NCBI GenBank assembly: GCA_017467405.1
Contig: JAFTSH010000001.1
Span: 1 to 64,000, forward strand
Source of the DNA: Clostridia bacterium
GTDB taxonomy: Bacteria > Bacillota > Clostridia > Oscillospirales > Acutalibacteraceae
Length of the DNA stretch: 64,000 nucleotides
Direction: 5' to 3'
Below, piece after piece: positions 24,882-33,764 of this stretch. The stretch's first letter is position 1, and every line of letters starts with the position of its first letter. The position numbers were made by a program, and so were the translations under genes. The notes beneath the pieces are model-generated. The model was not told where the DNA came from and did not search any database. It saw nothing but the letters and a program-made list of their open reading frames with translations.

Positions 24882-25730
24882 TTGAAAAAAACGAACAGAC
24901 CGCTGTTTATTATATTTATGATCTTCAGCGTTACCGCCGTCGTTATGCGCACGGTGGGCTTGTCGTCCGCCCTTTCGCCGACGGCTTCTGCCGTGATAAA
25001 CGTGAGCTGCGTGGTGCTGGGACTGCTGTGTCTGTTTGCGGGCAGATGCGCCGGCGTTCCGTCCGAAATTTCCGAAAACAGCATCGCACTCTCCCTTACT
25101 GCGGCGCTTCTTTCGATGGGGCTTATTGCCGACGGAGTCGTCTGCACCGTGGGATTTTTCAGCGAGGAATACGTCTACGGACGCTTTTCCTCGGGCGAGC
25201 TTATCATGATACTGCTGCTCTTTGCCTCGGCCGCCTATTTCGCACTGTTTGCCGCGCAAAAGGCAGGTGCGCTGAGAAGGCCGATACATCCCCTCTTTCC
25301 CATAGTAGTTCCGTTGCAGCTTCTCGTGCGTCTGTTGCTTTCCTTTATGAAGTTTACCGGATACGCGGACATAGGGGAGAATTCCTACTCGATCGTTATG
25401 ATGGCGGCGTTTTTGTGGTTCTGGATGTTCTTTTCGAGAACTTCCGCAGGAGTTTCAAAAACCCAAACGGTGTTTATGCACGCCCCTGCAATCGCCTTTT
25501 ACTGCGCCGCGCTGACCTTGCTGCCGAGACTGATCTCGGAACTTACGTCGGGCGGAATGCTTCAGAAGGTCGGGTTCGGATTTTCCGATGCGGCGACCCT
25601 TCTCTTTGCCGCGGCGCTGCTTTTTGATATGATGAAGAGAAACAAAGCTCACGAGGATGAAGAAGCCCCTCACGACGGGGAACCGATAGTCTCTATTCTT
25701 TCAGATGAAACGGAGGAAACAAGCATATGA
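24882..25730 (+). CDS. Polytopic membrane protein, unknown
   Basis: A 282-residue hydrophobic protein with seven or eight membrane segments and an acidic, soluble C-terminal tail (last 35 residues). I recognise no transporter motif. Two starts are possible: ATG at 24876 touches the GGAGGG site, so TTG at 24882, seven bases from it, is preferred. Its stop overlaps the metG start by ATGA, so the two are translationally coupled. A link to translation is not implied by that alone. Confidence 0.75.
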   Translation: MKKTNRPLFIIFMIFSVTAVVMRTVGLSSALSPTASAVINVSCVVLGLLCLFAGRCAGVPSEISENSIALSLTAALLSMGLIADGVVCTVGFFSEEYVYGRFSSGELIMILLLFASAAYFALFAAQKAGALRRPIHPLFPIVVPLQLLVRLLLSFMKFTGYADIGENSYSIVMMAAFLWFWMFFSRTSAGVSKTQTVFMHAPAIAFYCAALTLLPRLISELTSGGMLQKVGFGFSDAATLLFAAALLFDMMKRNKAHEDEEAPHDGEPIVSILSDETEETSI

Positions 25731-27664
25731 AGGAAAAGTTTTATATAACCACCGCAATAGCCTATACCTCGCGTAAGCCCCACATAGGAAACACCTACGA
25801 CATCGTTCTTGCCGATATGATCGCGCGCTACAAGAAGCTGCGCGGCTACGACGTCTTCCTTCTGACGGGCTCGGACGAGCACGGACAGAAGATCGGTGAT
25901 CTTGCCGCCGCCGAGGGAATCGAGCCCAAGGCCTACGTCGACCGCGTTTCCGATCTTATCAAGGAGGTCTGGGCAAGCGTCGGCGCAGAGTACGACCGCT
26001 TTATCCGCACCACCGACGAGGATCACGTTGCCGCCGTACAGAAGATGTTCAAGAAGCTCTACGAGCAGGGCGACATCTACAAGGGCGTCTACGAGGGCAA
26101 GTACTGCGTGCCCTGCGAATCCTTCTTTACCCCCAGCCAGGTTACCGACGGAAAGTGCCCCGACTGCGGCCGCCCCGTACAGGACGCCAAGGAGGAGGCC
26201 TACTTCCTCCGCCTTTCCAAGTATCAGGACAGGCTGGTTGAGTACTACGAGCAGAACCCCGATTTCTTTATGCCCGCCGCCCGCAAGGCCGAGATGATAA
26301 ACAACTTCATCAAGCCTGGACTTTCGGATCTCTGCGTTTCGAGAAGCACCTTCAAGTGGGGAATTCCCGTCGACTTCGACGACCGTCACGTCGTCTACGT
26401 CTGGCTCGACGCCCTCACCAACTATATCACCGGAATCGGCTACGACCCCGACCATCCGTCGGAGCGCTTCAATAAATATTGGCCTGCCGATCTTCACGTC
26501 ATCGGAAAGGACATCGTCCGTTTCCACACCATCTATTGGCCGGTCGAGCTGATGGCGATGGGACTGCCCATGCCCAAGCAGGTGCTCGGACATCCGTGGG
26601 TGCTCTTCGGCGACGATAAGATGAGCAAATCCAAGGGCAACGTCGTCTATGCCGACGAGGTTGCCGCAAGATACGGAAAGGACGCCGTCAGGTATTTCCT
26701 CCTTTCGGAGATCCCCTTCGCACAGGACGGTAACTTCACCTACGAGGGCTTCTTCAACCGCTACAACACCGACCTTGCAAACACCCTCGGAAATCTCGTC
26801 AACCGCACCGTTGCCATGACACAGAAATATTTCGGAGGAACGGTTGCCCGCCCTGCGTCCCTCACCGACGGAGATAACGGACTTTGCGCCGACGCCGCGC
26901 TTACGGTCGAGAAATACGTCTCGGCGATGGACGGTTACCGCAACGCCGACGCGGCAGAGGTGATAATGAACTTCGCCCGCCGTTGCAATAAATACATCGA
27001 TGAAACGGCACCCTGGGTGCTCGCCCGCGATCCCGAAAAGGCCGAGGAGCTTTCGGGAGTGCTTTACAGACTGCTTGAGGGCATCCGTCTGCTTACCCTC
27101 CTGCTCACCCCCATGATCCCCGACACCTGCGCCGAGGCACGCCGCCAGATCGGAATCGACGCTCCCTTCGGAGAGTTTGAGGCCGAGAGCGTATTCGGAA
27201 CCGCCGGATCGTATACCGTCGGTACACCCTCGCCCCTCTTTGCGAGAATAGATACCGAAAAGGAGCTGGCAGAGCTTGCCGCCGAGATGGAGAAAAAGGC
27301 CGCCGAAGCCGAAAAGGCCGAGGCAGAGGGGCTCGTTTCGCTGATCTCGATTGACGATTTCGCCAAAGTCAGCCTCAAGGCAGGTAAGATTGTTGCCTGC
27401 GAGCCGGTCAAGAAGGCCAAGAAGCTCTTGAAGCTTACGGTTGACCTCGGTGAGGCCGCTCCCCGTACCGTCGTCAGCGGAATTGCCAAGTGGTATTCCC
27501 CCGAGGATCTGATCGGACACACCGTCGCGGTGGTCTCAAACCTTGCTCCCGCAACCCTCTGCGGTGTCGAGAGTCAGGGAATGATACTTGCCGCCGACTG
27601 CGGTGAGGACGACGTCAAGGTGCTCTTTATCGACGGAGTGCCTGCCGGCAGTAAGATAAGATAA
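25727..27664 (+). CDS. metG: Methionyl-tRNA synthetase
   Basis: This 645-residue class I synthetase charges tRNA-Met. The HIGH-type motif is HIGN (about residues 19-22), the signature KMSKSKGN lies near 297, and a zinc knuckle with two Cys pairs (CVPCES and CPDCGR, about 127-148) is present. The last ~105 residues form the EMAP/Trbp111-type tRNA-binding domain (ISIDDFAKVSLKAGKI onward) that dimerises the enzyme. A Glu/Ala-rich linker separates the two parts. It overlaps the membrane protein gene upstream and is ended by the hairpin at 27671. Confidence 0.97.
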   Translation: MKEKFYITTAIAYTSRKPHIGNTYDIVLADMIARYKKLRGYDVFLLTGSDEHGQKIGDLAAAEGIEPKAYVDRVSDLIKEVWASVGAEYDRFIRTTDEDHVAAVQKMFKKLYEQGDIYKGVYEGKYCVPCESFFTPSQVTDGKCPDCGRPVQDAKEEAYFLRLSKYQDRLVEYYEQNPDFFMPAARKAEMINNFIKPGLSDLCVSRSTFKWGIPVDFDDRHVVYVWLDALTNYITGIGYDPDHPSERFNKYWPADLHVIGKDIVRFHTIYWPVELMAMGLPMPKQVLGHPWVLFGDDKMSKSKGNVVYADEVAARYGKDAVRYFLLSEIPFAQDGNFTYEGFFNRYNTDLANTLGNLVNRTVAMTQKYFGGTVARPASLTDGDNGLCADAALTVEKYVSAMDGYRNADAAEVIMNFARRCNKYIDETAPWVLARDPEKAEELSGVLYRLLEGIRLLTLLLTPMIPDTCAEARRQIGIDAPFGEFEAESVFGTAGSYTVGTPSPLFARIDTEKELAELAAEMEKKAAEAEKAEAEGLVSLISIDDFAKVSLKAGKIVACEPVKKAKKLLKLTVDLGEAAPRTVVSGIAKWYSPEDLIGHTVAVVSNLAPATLCGVESQGMILAADCGEDDVKVLFIDGVPAGSKIR

Positions 27665-27670
27665 AACAAC

Positions 27671-27702
27671 GCCGGAGTGAGCAGCTGCTTTCTCCGGCTT
27701 TT
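27671..27702 (+). terminator. Terminator of metG
   Basis: GCCGGAG (27671-27677) pairs with CTCCGGC (27692-27698), with an inner AGCAGCTGCT palindrome, then TTTT. It lies directly before the tatD start, so some read-through is likely. Confidence 0.7.
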
Positions 27703-27712
27703 CGGTGATATT

Positions 27713-28474
27713 ATGATTTTTGACACACACGCACACTACGATTCCGAGGCCTTTGACGCCGACCGCGACGAGCTGCTCGGCTCCCTCAGGGAGCAGGGCG
27801 TTTCGGCGGTACTCAACTGCTGCTCGACCTACGAATCGCTTAAGACCGTCCCTGCGATATGCGACCGCCATCCCGATGTGTGGTTTGCCGCGGGACTTCA
27901 CCCGTCGGAGCTTGAAGATGTCGGCGAGGACGTTTTCGAGCTGCTCGACGCCGCCCTTTCCCACCCGAAATGCCTTGCGGTAGGGGAGATAGGACTTGAC
28001 TATCATTGGGACGCGTCCCCCAGAGAGAAGCAAAAGGAGTGGTTTTTGCGCCAGCTTCTGATTGCAAAGGAAAAAGGACTTCCCGTCGTCGTACACGACC
28101 GCGAGTCCCACGCCGACGTGCTCGAACTGCTGAGAAAAACACACCCCGAGGGTGTAATGCACTGCTTTTCGGGCTCTGCCGAAACCGCCAAAGAGGTGGT
28201 GGGTCTCGGACTTTACGTCGGACTCGGCGGTGCAATGACCTTCAAAAACAACAAAAAGGCCGATTCGGTGATCAGCGCGGTGCCTCTGTCAAGGATACTG
28301 CTTGAAACTGATTGCCCCTATATGGCACCCGAGCCCTTCAGGGGAAAGCGCAACTGTTCTCCCTATATCCGCTACGTCGCCGGGAAGATCGCCGCCGTAA
28401 AGGGGATCGACACCGACGAGGTGATACGTACCGCCGCCGCAAACGGACGTGCGCTTTTCCGCCTCGGCGAATAG
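27713..28474 (+). CDS. tatD: TatD family metal-dependent DNase
   Basis: A 253-residue TIM-barrel hydrolase of the TatD/YcfH family, 3'-5' deoxyribonuclease activity in characterised members. Metal ligands are visible: FDTHAHYD at the N-terminus, AVGEIGLDYHWD (Glu about 90), VVHDRESHAD, MHCFSGS and LLETDCPYMAP near 200. ATG at 27713 is the start; the in-frame GTG at 27677 is inside the metG terminator stem. Only a weak GGTGAT site precedes it. The metG-tatD order is common in Firmicutes. Confidence 0.94.
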   Translation: MIFDTHAHYDSEAFDADRDELLGSLREQGVSAVLNCCSTYESLKTVPAICDRHPDVWFAAGLHPSELEDVGEDVFELLDAALSHPKCLAVGEIGLDYHWDASPREKQKEWFLRQLLIAKEKGLPVVVHDRESHADVLELLRKTHPEGVMHCFSGSAETAKEVVGLGLYVGLGGAMTFKNNKKADSVISAVPLSRILLETDCPYMAPEPFRGKRNCSPYIRYVAGKIAAVKGIDTDEVIRTAAANGRALFRLGE

Positions 28475-28501
28475 TGCGTATATAATATGTAAGGAAAAAC
28501 G

Positions 28502-29290
28502 ATGGATAGAAGTAATATTGAGAAGATAGCACGCACCGACGAGGACAGATACCTCCTCGCAATGCTGTGGGACAAAATAAACGGTGGAATGAGGAAAAAC
28601 ATTATCTCCGCCGCAGGCTTTTTGTCACCGAGGGAGCAGGAGATGGCGCAGTACCTTTTCGGGAACACCGAGGGACTTTACAGCTTCGGCGGATACGAGG
28701 GTGCGGAACGCAGGATGTGGGTCTTTTTGCCCGATTATCTCGGAGAGGACGCCCTGTACGATAACGAGCTTTCTCCCGTAGTCTGCATCAGAGCGGTCTT
28801 TTATCAGAACGACGAGCCCTGCCACCGCGATTTTCTCGGTGCGCTGATGGGCTGCGGAATTGACCGCCGATGCGTCGGAGACATCTGCGTCGGCAAGGGA
28901 AAATGCGACTTTTTCGTAACCCGTGAGATCGCGCCCTACGTTTTGCAGAACTTTATTTCGGCGGGAAGAACCAAACTCTCGCTTTCGCAGATACCTCTCG
29001 CAGAGGCCGACCTGCCGCTCCCCGAGGTAAAGGAGCTGAAGGATACGCTGGCGTCCCTCAGGCTTGACGCGGTCGTATCGGCAGGCTTTCGCGTCGGCAG
29101 AAGTCAGGCCGCACAGTACGTCGAGTCGGGCAAGACCTCGGTCAACGGTCTTCCCGAGATAAAGCCCGACCGTCAGGTGCCCGAGGGTGCGAAGATCGCT
29201 GTCAGAGGGCTGGGAAAAATAGTCCTGAAATCGGTCAACGGTACCACCAAAAAGGGAAGGGTCTCGGTGCTGATCGACAGATATATTTAA
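28502..29290 (+). CDS. ylmH: S4-domain RNA-binding protein YlmH
   Basis: A 262-residue protein with the YlmH layout: N-terminal alpha/beta region (LSPREQEMAQ and GCGIDRRCVGDICV are family stretches) and a C-terminal S4 RNA-binding domain (about 182-255; LDAVVSAGFRVGRSQAAQYV). In Bacillus subtilis YlmH has been tied to ribosome-associated quality control as a 50S-binding factor. In most Firmicutes it lies in the ylmDEFG-divIVA cluster; here it follows tatD, away from division genes. The start has only a weak AGGA-type ribosome site. Confidence 0.9.
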   Translation: MDRSNIEKIARTDEDRYLLAMLWDKINGGMRKNIISAAGFLSPREQEMAQYLFGNTEGLYSFGGYEGAERRMWVFLPDYLGEDALYDNELSPVVCIRAVFYQNDEPCHRDFLGALMGCGIDRRCVGDICVGKGKCDFFVTREIAPYVLQNFISAGRTKLSLSQIPLAEADLPLPEVKELKDTLASLRLDAVVSAGFRVGRSQAAQYVESGKTSVNGLPEIKPDRQVPEGAKIAVRGLGKIVLKSVNGTTKKGRVSVLIDRYI

Positions 29291-29324
29291 AAAGAAAAGA
29301 TCGGCCGCAGAACTCTGCGGCCGA
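29291..29324. repeat. 34-bp direct repeat, left copy (terminator-like)
   Basis: Identical over 34 bases to 29684-29717. It contains the 11-bp-arm palindrome CGGCCGCAGA/TCTGCGGCCG preceded by AAAGAAAAGAT, so on the minus strand it reads as a terminator with a T-rich tail. It sits directly behind ylmH. Confidence 0.85.
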
Positions 29325-29683
29325 GTTGTTCGTTAAAGGGAGGCATTGAATGACTGCACCGCTGAAAGGGGAATCCAAAGGGCACACCCTTTGGTCGTCT
29401 GTGGAGGGGTTTGGGGAACCCATCGAAAGGGTGCCCCAATGAGTCTTTGCACACTTTCTCCGAAAAAATGGGGCCCCCGAAAAGCAACGCTTTTTGGGGA
29501 GAAGGAGGCGCAATAAAGCGATTGAGCCTTTGCGTGAGCGCAAAGGTGATTTAGCGGTATTTGCGCCGACGCAGTGTGTGCCCGCGCGGCACGAGCGCAG
29601 GCAAAGAGCGGAAACAAAGCCTGTGTCAGCACCTCTCATGAAGCGGAGCGTGAATACCGTGAAAATAATGAGCTTGTTCGGCG
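29325..29683. repeat. Hairpin-rich non-coding insert
   Basis: About 360 bp with no credible gene but several strong hairpins: CCAAAGGG/CCCTTTGG (29375-29382/29387-29394), a CCCCGAAAAGC/GCTTTTTGGGG stem near 29475-29503, and CCTTTGCG/CGCAAAGG (29527-29534/29539-29546). Minus-strand frames through it have low-complexity Arg/Ser-rich translations and no ribosome site. Bounded by the two 34-bp repeats, it looks like an inserted dispersed repeat. Confidence 0.6.
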
Positions 29684-29717
29684 AAAGAAAAGATCGGCCG
29701 CAGAACTCTGCGGCCGA
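29684..29717 (-). terminator. 34-bp direct repeat, right copy; terminator of the 43-residue gene
   Basis: Second copy of the 34-bp repeat at 29291-29324. Located 14 bp beyond the stop of the leftward small gene at 29732, with the stem followed by ATCTTTTCTTT on the minus strand, it is that gene's natural terminator. Confidence 0.8.
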
Positions 29718-29731
29718 TTGATTTTTTAGGG

Positions 29732-29863
29732 TTATTTATCAGTATCGTCCTTGTTGCGCTTGGCGAATACCGAAAGCAGAACCATTGCAACGACGACGGC
29801 GAGCGCAATTCCCGCGACGATCAGTACCGTGGTAAGAGGGAAGGAATCTCCGACTGTAATCAT
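29732..29863 (-). CDS. 43-residue single-pass membrane protein
   Basis: A short gene below the usual size cut-off. The 43 codons run from ATG at 29863 to TAA at 29732 and give an N-terminus MITVGDSFPLTTVLIVAG, a membrane segment rich in Ala/Val/Leu (about residues 11-34), and a charged tail RNKDDTDK. A perfect GGAGG (29873-29877) lies nine bases upstream, a promoter (29896-29923) precedes that, and a terminator (29684-29717) follows. The function is unknown. Together these signals make it a complete transcription unit despite its size. Confidence 0.75.
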   Translation of the reverse strand: MITVGDSFPLTTVLIVAGIALAVVVAMVLLSVFAKRNKDDTDK

Positions 29864-29895
29864 TTATCTGTACCTCCGTGGATATTTACAACTAC

Positions 29896-29923
29896 ATTAT
29901 ACCCGAACTGCGCGAAAAAGCAA
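29896..29923 (-). promoter_or_regulatory. Promoter of the 43-residue gene
   Basis: On the minus strand, TTGCTT (29918-29923) and TATAAT (29896-29901) are separated by 16 bp. Confidence 0.7.
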
Positions 29924-30099
29924 GACCTTCTTGAAATATACCTTGCTGTGCCCCTTGACGGAAAACAAACCGCACAGCATAAAAATGTGACGAGAGCCGA
30001 AGGTTGCAAAATTAACATTCGGTTGTGAAAAATTAACATAAGCAATAGGGCAGAGGCACAATTTTTGTTATATTAACACGGTTTTTTCGATTTAAACGG
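29924..30099. other. Intergenic, AT-rich
   Basis: Between the divergent promoters of the 43-residue gene and the surface protein at 30187. No gene is visible. GCAAAATTAACATTCGG and a nearby GAAAAATTAACATAAGC share an AAATTAACAT core (around 30007 and 30029), a possible tandem operator. Confidence 0.35.
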
Positions 30100-30128
30100 T
30101 TGACATTCAACAAACGAATTGTTAATAT
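30100..30128 (+). promoter_or_regulatory. Promoter of surface protein gene
   Basis: A consensus TTGACA (30100-30105) followed after 17 bp by TAATAT (30123-30128), with TATAAT overlapping at 30126. It lies 60 bp upstream of the start at 30187. Confidence 0.7.
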
Positions 30129-30186
30129 AATAATATACTTTACGGGCGTGTCGTCCGTAATGAAAAAATCAAAAGGAGAAATCAAT

Positions 30187-32253
30187 ATGAAACAATTCGC
30201 AAAAAGCCTCGTTTCCGTAGTGATCGCACTGTCAATCCTTGCGACCATGTGCGTTGTCGGAATTTCCGTAATTGCAAAAGTTCACGAGTTTGTTCTTGTT
30301 TCGGAAACCGCAACCAAGAATAAGACGGATCTGAAGACAACCAAAGACGGCGGTGTTACCGTCGGAACCGTAGACGTAGTTAATACCTCTACTCTTGGTA
30401 CTCCCCCTGCAGGAGCACCTGCTACTGCCTACAAGTTCACTATCGCCAACGCTAAGGACGGCGTCCATTTCACTGCACCGTCAGATGACGCTTCTGCCCT
30501 CAGCGCAAAGACTACCGAGCTTGTTTTTGACGCCTGGATCTATGTCTCCGACGTTTCCAAGTGCGGAAATCTCTTGTTCCGTATGTACGGTTCCGCAGGT
30601 CCCCAGGCAGGCGGAAACGGAAATATCGAAGGTTACGTCTGGCAGGGAAGTGTCTCCGGCGCCGCTATGAGTGCCAAGACCGGTTGGAATCACGTTCAGG
30701 TTCCGATGACCTTCGATAACGGTTGGCAGACAAAGGATCCTGCTACTGCTCTGAATGCTTATAAGTCCGACATGAAGATCACCGGCATCAGCCTGCACGA
30801 TCATTCTTTGGCTGCAAGCAATTCTTACGATGTTGCCGTTGCTTCGATCAAGCTTACCTATGACGACGGCGTGATTGATGTTGTCGAGAAGGAATTTGCC
30901 GATTTCACTGCTGACACCAAGGTTCTTGACGATTATCACAAGACCCGTGTCAATGCTGACGAGGAGCTTTCGCTCGTTGACGTTTCCACCCTCACTAAGG
31001 GCGACGTTAAGTATGCAGGTCCCTCCACCAACGCCGTTAAGGTAGACCTTTCAAAGGTTGATTCGTCGGTTTACACCGGACGTAAGGGCGGCGTTTACAC
31101 CAGCCTTGAAACTCCCGTACGCTTCAACGGCGACGGCAAAGAAGCTGACTATGTATTCGATGCATGGCTGTATTACGAGGGAACATCAAATATTCTTATC
31201 ATACAGATCTACGGTGCCGGATATGAGACCAAGGCAAACGAAAATAACAGTGTTGAGTATTGGCCGTACAGATACATTCTTAAGGATCTTAAGGAAGGTT
31301 GGAACCACATCGTTCTTACGCTTGACAAGTTTACCAAGACAAAAGAGTCCGACAACGGTCTCCAGAAGGAAGGTCTTGCTGCTATGCAGCGTGAAAAGAC
31401 CATCACCGGTATTTCTTTCCATGAGGATCAGTTCTCCAATTGCACCAAGTACACCTACGCCGTAGCAGACCTCGTTCTTTGCCACAAGGACTACGCTGCC
31501 GACGCTAACAAGGTTCCCGAGAAGGATTCCAACAAGAGCGGTATCACCGTCGTTTCGGCCAACGTAGACAAGAAGGTCGAGGATATGGTCGCTGTTGGTT
31601 CTGCAAACATGAGCGTTGTCAAGACCTCCACCCTTAAGGGCGGTACCGCAGGCGTTCCCTCCGAGGATGCCTACATGGTAACCGACGCTGCACAGCAGAC
31701 CGGCTTTAAGGTTCCCGTCGTCAATCCCGATTGGAGCGCTCCCGCTACCTCCCTTAACAGCGCACAGACCCATGCTCTCAAGGGCTACGGCCTCAATATG
31801 TGGATCTGGATCTCCGATGCCACCAAGGTCGGCACTACCTTCGTTGCACGTTTCTGCGAAGAGGGCAAGAACACCGGCGGTCTCAGCAACTGGACCTATC
31901 AGATGACCTCTGCTCTTTCGGGAACTGCCGGAAGCAAGATCACCTGGCAGACCGGCTGGAACAACGTTACCTTCTGGCTGCCCGATACCGGTGACTTCGA
32001 CCACAGAACTAATATGAACTCTGACGGTAAGACCATCGCCGAGGTAATCTTCGAGGATCACAAAACCACCGGCTCTTACAGCTTCGCAGTTGCTTGCGCC
32101 AGACTCGTAAAGGGTCAGGCCGAGGCAGACGCAGGTTGGGGAATCGGCTCCGGAACCGGAGATGCAGTTGACGTCGCAATGATCGTTGTTGCTATCCTCC
32201 TCGCCGCTATGGCAGCATCCGTTACCGTTTACTTCGGTAAGAAAGCAAGATAA
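30187..32253 (+). CDS. Surface protein with three beta-sandwich-like repeats
   Basis: A 688-residue exported protein. The signal peptide spans about residues 1-30. Three divergent modules of about 170-200 residues follow (roughly 55-230, 250-450 and 470-660). Each starts with a DVVNTSTL/VDVSTL/VKTSTL motif and contains a hydrophobic strand with Trp (FDAWIYVSD, FDAWLYYEG, LNMWIWISD), then a GWN motif (TGWNHVQVP, EGWNHIVLT, TGWNNVTFW), then a final strand (SYDVAVASIKL, TYAVADLVL, SFAVACARLV). A C-terminal membrane helix with KKAR anchors it. No catalytic site is visible; a carbohydrate-binding or adhesive role is plausible. AAAGGAG precedes the ATG at 30187. It is a single gene with a strong promoter and terminator. 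Confidence 0.85.
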   Translation: MKQFAKSLVSVVIALSILATMCVVGISVIAKVHEFVLVSETATKNKTDLKTTKDGGVTVGTVDVVNTSTLGTPPAGAPATAYKFTIANAKDGVHFTAPSDDASALSAKTTELVFDAWIYVSDVSKCGNLLFRMYGSAGPQAGGNGNIEGYVWQGSVSGAAMSAKTGWNHVQVPMTFDNGWQTKDPATALNAYKSDMKITGISLHDHSLAASNSYDVAVASIKLTYDDGVIDVVEKEFADFTADTKVLDDYHKTRVNADEELSLVDVSTLTKGDVKYAGPSTNAVKVDLSKVDSSVYTGRKGGVYTSLETPVRFNGDGKEADYVFDAWLYYEGTSNILIIQIYGAGYETKANENNSVEYWPYRYILKDLKEGWNHIVLTLDKFTKTKESDNGLQKEGLAAMQREKTITGISFHEDQFSNCTKYTYAVADLVLCHKDYAADANKVPEKDSNKSGITVVSANVDKKVEDMVAVGSANMSVVKTSTLKGGTAGVPSEDAYMVTDAAQQTGFKVPVVNPDWSAPATSLNSAQTHALKGYGLNMWIWISDATKVGTTFVARFCEEGKNTGGLSNWTYQMTSALSGTAGSKITWQTGWNNVTFWLPDTGDFDHRTNMNSDGKTIAEVIFEDHKTTGSYSFAVACARLVKGQAEADAGWGIGSGTGDAVDVAMIVVAILLAAMAASVTVYFGKKAR

Positions 32254-32287
32254 TCTCCTTTCTCCTTTAATAAGCTGTTAACAGCTG

Positions 32288-32318
32288 CCCCCGACCGTTT
32301 GGTCGGGGGTCCTTTTTT
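32288..32318 (+). terminator. Terminator of surface protein gene
   Basis: A 9-bp GC stem (32288-32296 with 32301-32309), GTTT loop, then TCCTTTTTT. Confidence 0.9.
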
Positions 32319-32384
32319 GAAGTAAGAGGTAATAGTGAAGAGTGAAGAGGTACCGTAGTGTGCGTGTCCGAGCGGCGCACGGGA

Positions 32385-33602
32385 TCAGAAATCCACCTCG
32401 GTATCGTAGTAACAGCATCTGAGAAGACGCTCCATGTCCTCCTTGGTAGGCTTTCGGGGGTTGGAGCCGGTGCAGGCGTCGGCGAGTGCGTTTTCGGCAA
32501 TCGCCGGCAGGCGTTCCAAAAACACCTTTTCGGGGACGAAGCCCTGCTTTGCGGGCAGTGCGTCGGCACCGTATTCCCTGATGCAGAGGGGAATGTTAAG
32601 CCGCACCGTCGTTTCTCTGATCCACGAAATGAGTTGCTTGACCTTTGCCTGCGGGGTGTTTCCGGGCAGGTTCATAAAATCCGCTATCTCGGCGTAACGT
32701 GCGAGGGCAAAGGGCTCTTTTGAGTTGTAGGCGATGACCTTCGGGAGATACATAGCGTTGGCGGCACCGTGGATAATATGCGCACCGAGATCGGCAAAGA
32801 CGGTACCGGTTTTATGCGCCATCGAATGAACTATTCCGAGCAGGGCGTTGGTAAAGGCCATTCCTGCAAGACACTGCGCGCTGTGCATATCGGCGCGTTT
32901 TTTCATATCCCCGTCGTACGAGCCCACGAGGTCGCGCTGTATCATTCTGATGGCGAAGACCGCAGGCGGATCGGTAAAGGGGGTGTGAGCCGTTGAGACG
33001 TACGCTTCGATCGAATGGGCGAGTGCGTCCATTCCCGTGTGAGCGACCAGCTTTTGCGGCATGGTTTCGGCGAGGTCGGGATCGACTATCGCAATATCGG
33101 GGGTTATCTCGTAGTCGGCGAGGGGGTATTTTATGCCCTTTGAGGGATCGGTGATGACCGCGAATGCGGTAACCTCGGTTGCGGTGCCCGAGGTAGAGGG
33201 GATGGCGCAGAAGCGCGCCTTTTTGCGCAGCTTGGGCATTCCGAATACCTTGCACATATCCTCAAAGGTTATGTCGGGGTATTCGTATTTTACCCACATT
33301 GCCTTTGCGGCGTCAATGGGGGAGCCGCCGCCCACCGCGACGATCCAATCGGGCTCAAAGCGAAGCATTTCCTCTGCACCGCGCATAACGGTGTTTACCG
33401 ACGGGTCGGGCTCTATGCCGTCGAAGACGCGCACCTCCATTCCGCCCTCCTCGAGAAAAGAGGTCACCCGATCAAGAAAACCGAAATTGCGCATGGCGTG
33501 GCCGCTGGTGCAGACCATGGCGCGCTTTCCGCCGAGCTCCTTCAGCCGTTCGAGTGAGCCCTTGCCGTGGTATATGTCCCTTGGAAGTGTAAATCTTGCC
33601 AT
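32385..33602 (-). CDS. Iron-containing alcohol dehydrogenase
   Basis: A 405-residue group III alcohol dehydrogenase, cytoplasmic, that interconverts alcohols and aldehydes with NAD(P)H, usually in fermentation. The nucleotide-binding motif is VAVGGGSPIDAAKAM (about residues 90-104). Iron ligands are the Asp/His set in VDPDLAETM and AHTGMDALAHSIEAYVS (about 190-222), and the His residues in GIVHSMAHKTG and DLGAHIIHGAAN (about 277-298). The usual length is 380-400. It is preceded by an AGGA-type site and stands alone. Confidence 0.93.
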   Translation of the reverse strand: MARFTLPRDIYHGKGSLERLKELGGKRAMVCTSGHAMRNFGFLDRVTSFLEEGGMEVRVFDGIEPDPSVNTVMRGAEEMLRFEPDWIVAVGGGSPIDAAKAMWVKYEYPDITFEDMCKVFGMPKLRKKARFCAIPSTSGTATEVTAFAVITDPSKGIKYPLADYEITPDIAIVDPDLAETMPQKLVAHTGMDALAHSIEAYVSTAHTPFTDPPAVFAIRMIQRDLVGSYDGDMKKRADMHSAQCLAGMAFTNALLGIVHSMAHKTGTVFADLGAHIIHGAANAMYLPKVIAYNSKEPFALARYAEIADFMNLPGNTPQAKVKQLISWIRETTVRLNIPLCIREYGADALPAKQGFVPEKVFLERLPAIAENALADACTGSNPRKPTKEDMERLLRCCYYDTEVDF

Positions 33603-33707
33603 ATAAATTCCTCCGTTTTTGTTCGCTTACAGGCTTTTTAGTTATTATCCCGTGGATTTTACGGGATATTCCCTTTGCGGGAGATATTACGGTTTTTGCA
33701 AACAAAT

Positions 33708-33731
33708 AAGCCGCCTTTTTTAAGGCGGCTT
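33708..33731 (-). terminator. Terminator of the anti-sigma gene
   Basis: A perfect 10-bp stem (33708-33717 with 33722-33731) followed on the minus strand by ATTTGTTTGC, beyond the stop of the gene at 33765. Confidence 0.75.
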
Positions 33732-33764
33732 GTGATTTGTGATTTTCAGCAGAATTGCGATTCG

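Noticed and set aside
29235..29639. A 134-codon minus-strand frame across the hairpin-rich insert
   Set aside because: The translation is Arg/Ser/Cys-rich low complexity, it runs through several hairpins and into ylmH, and it has no ribosome site.
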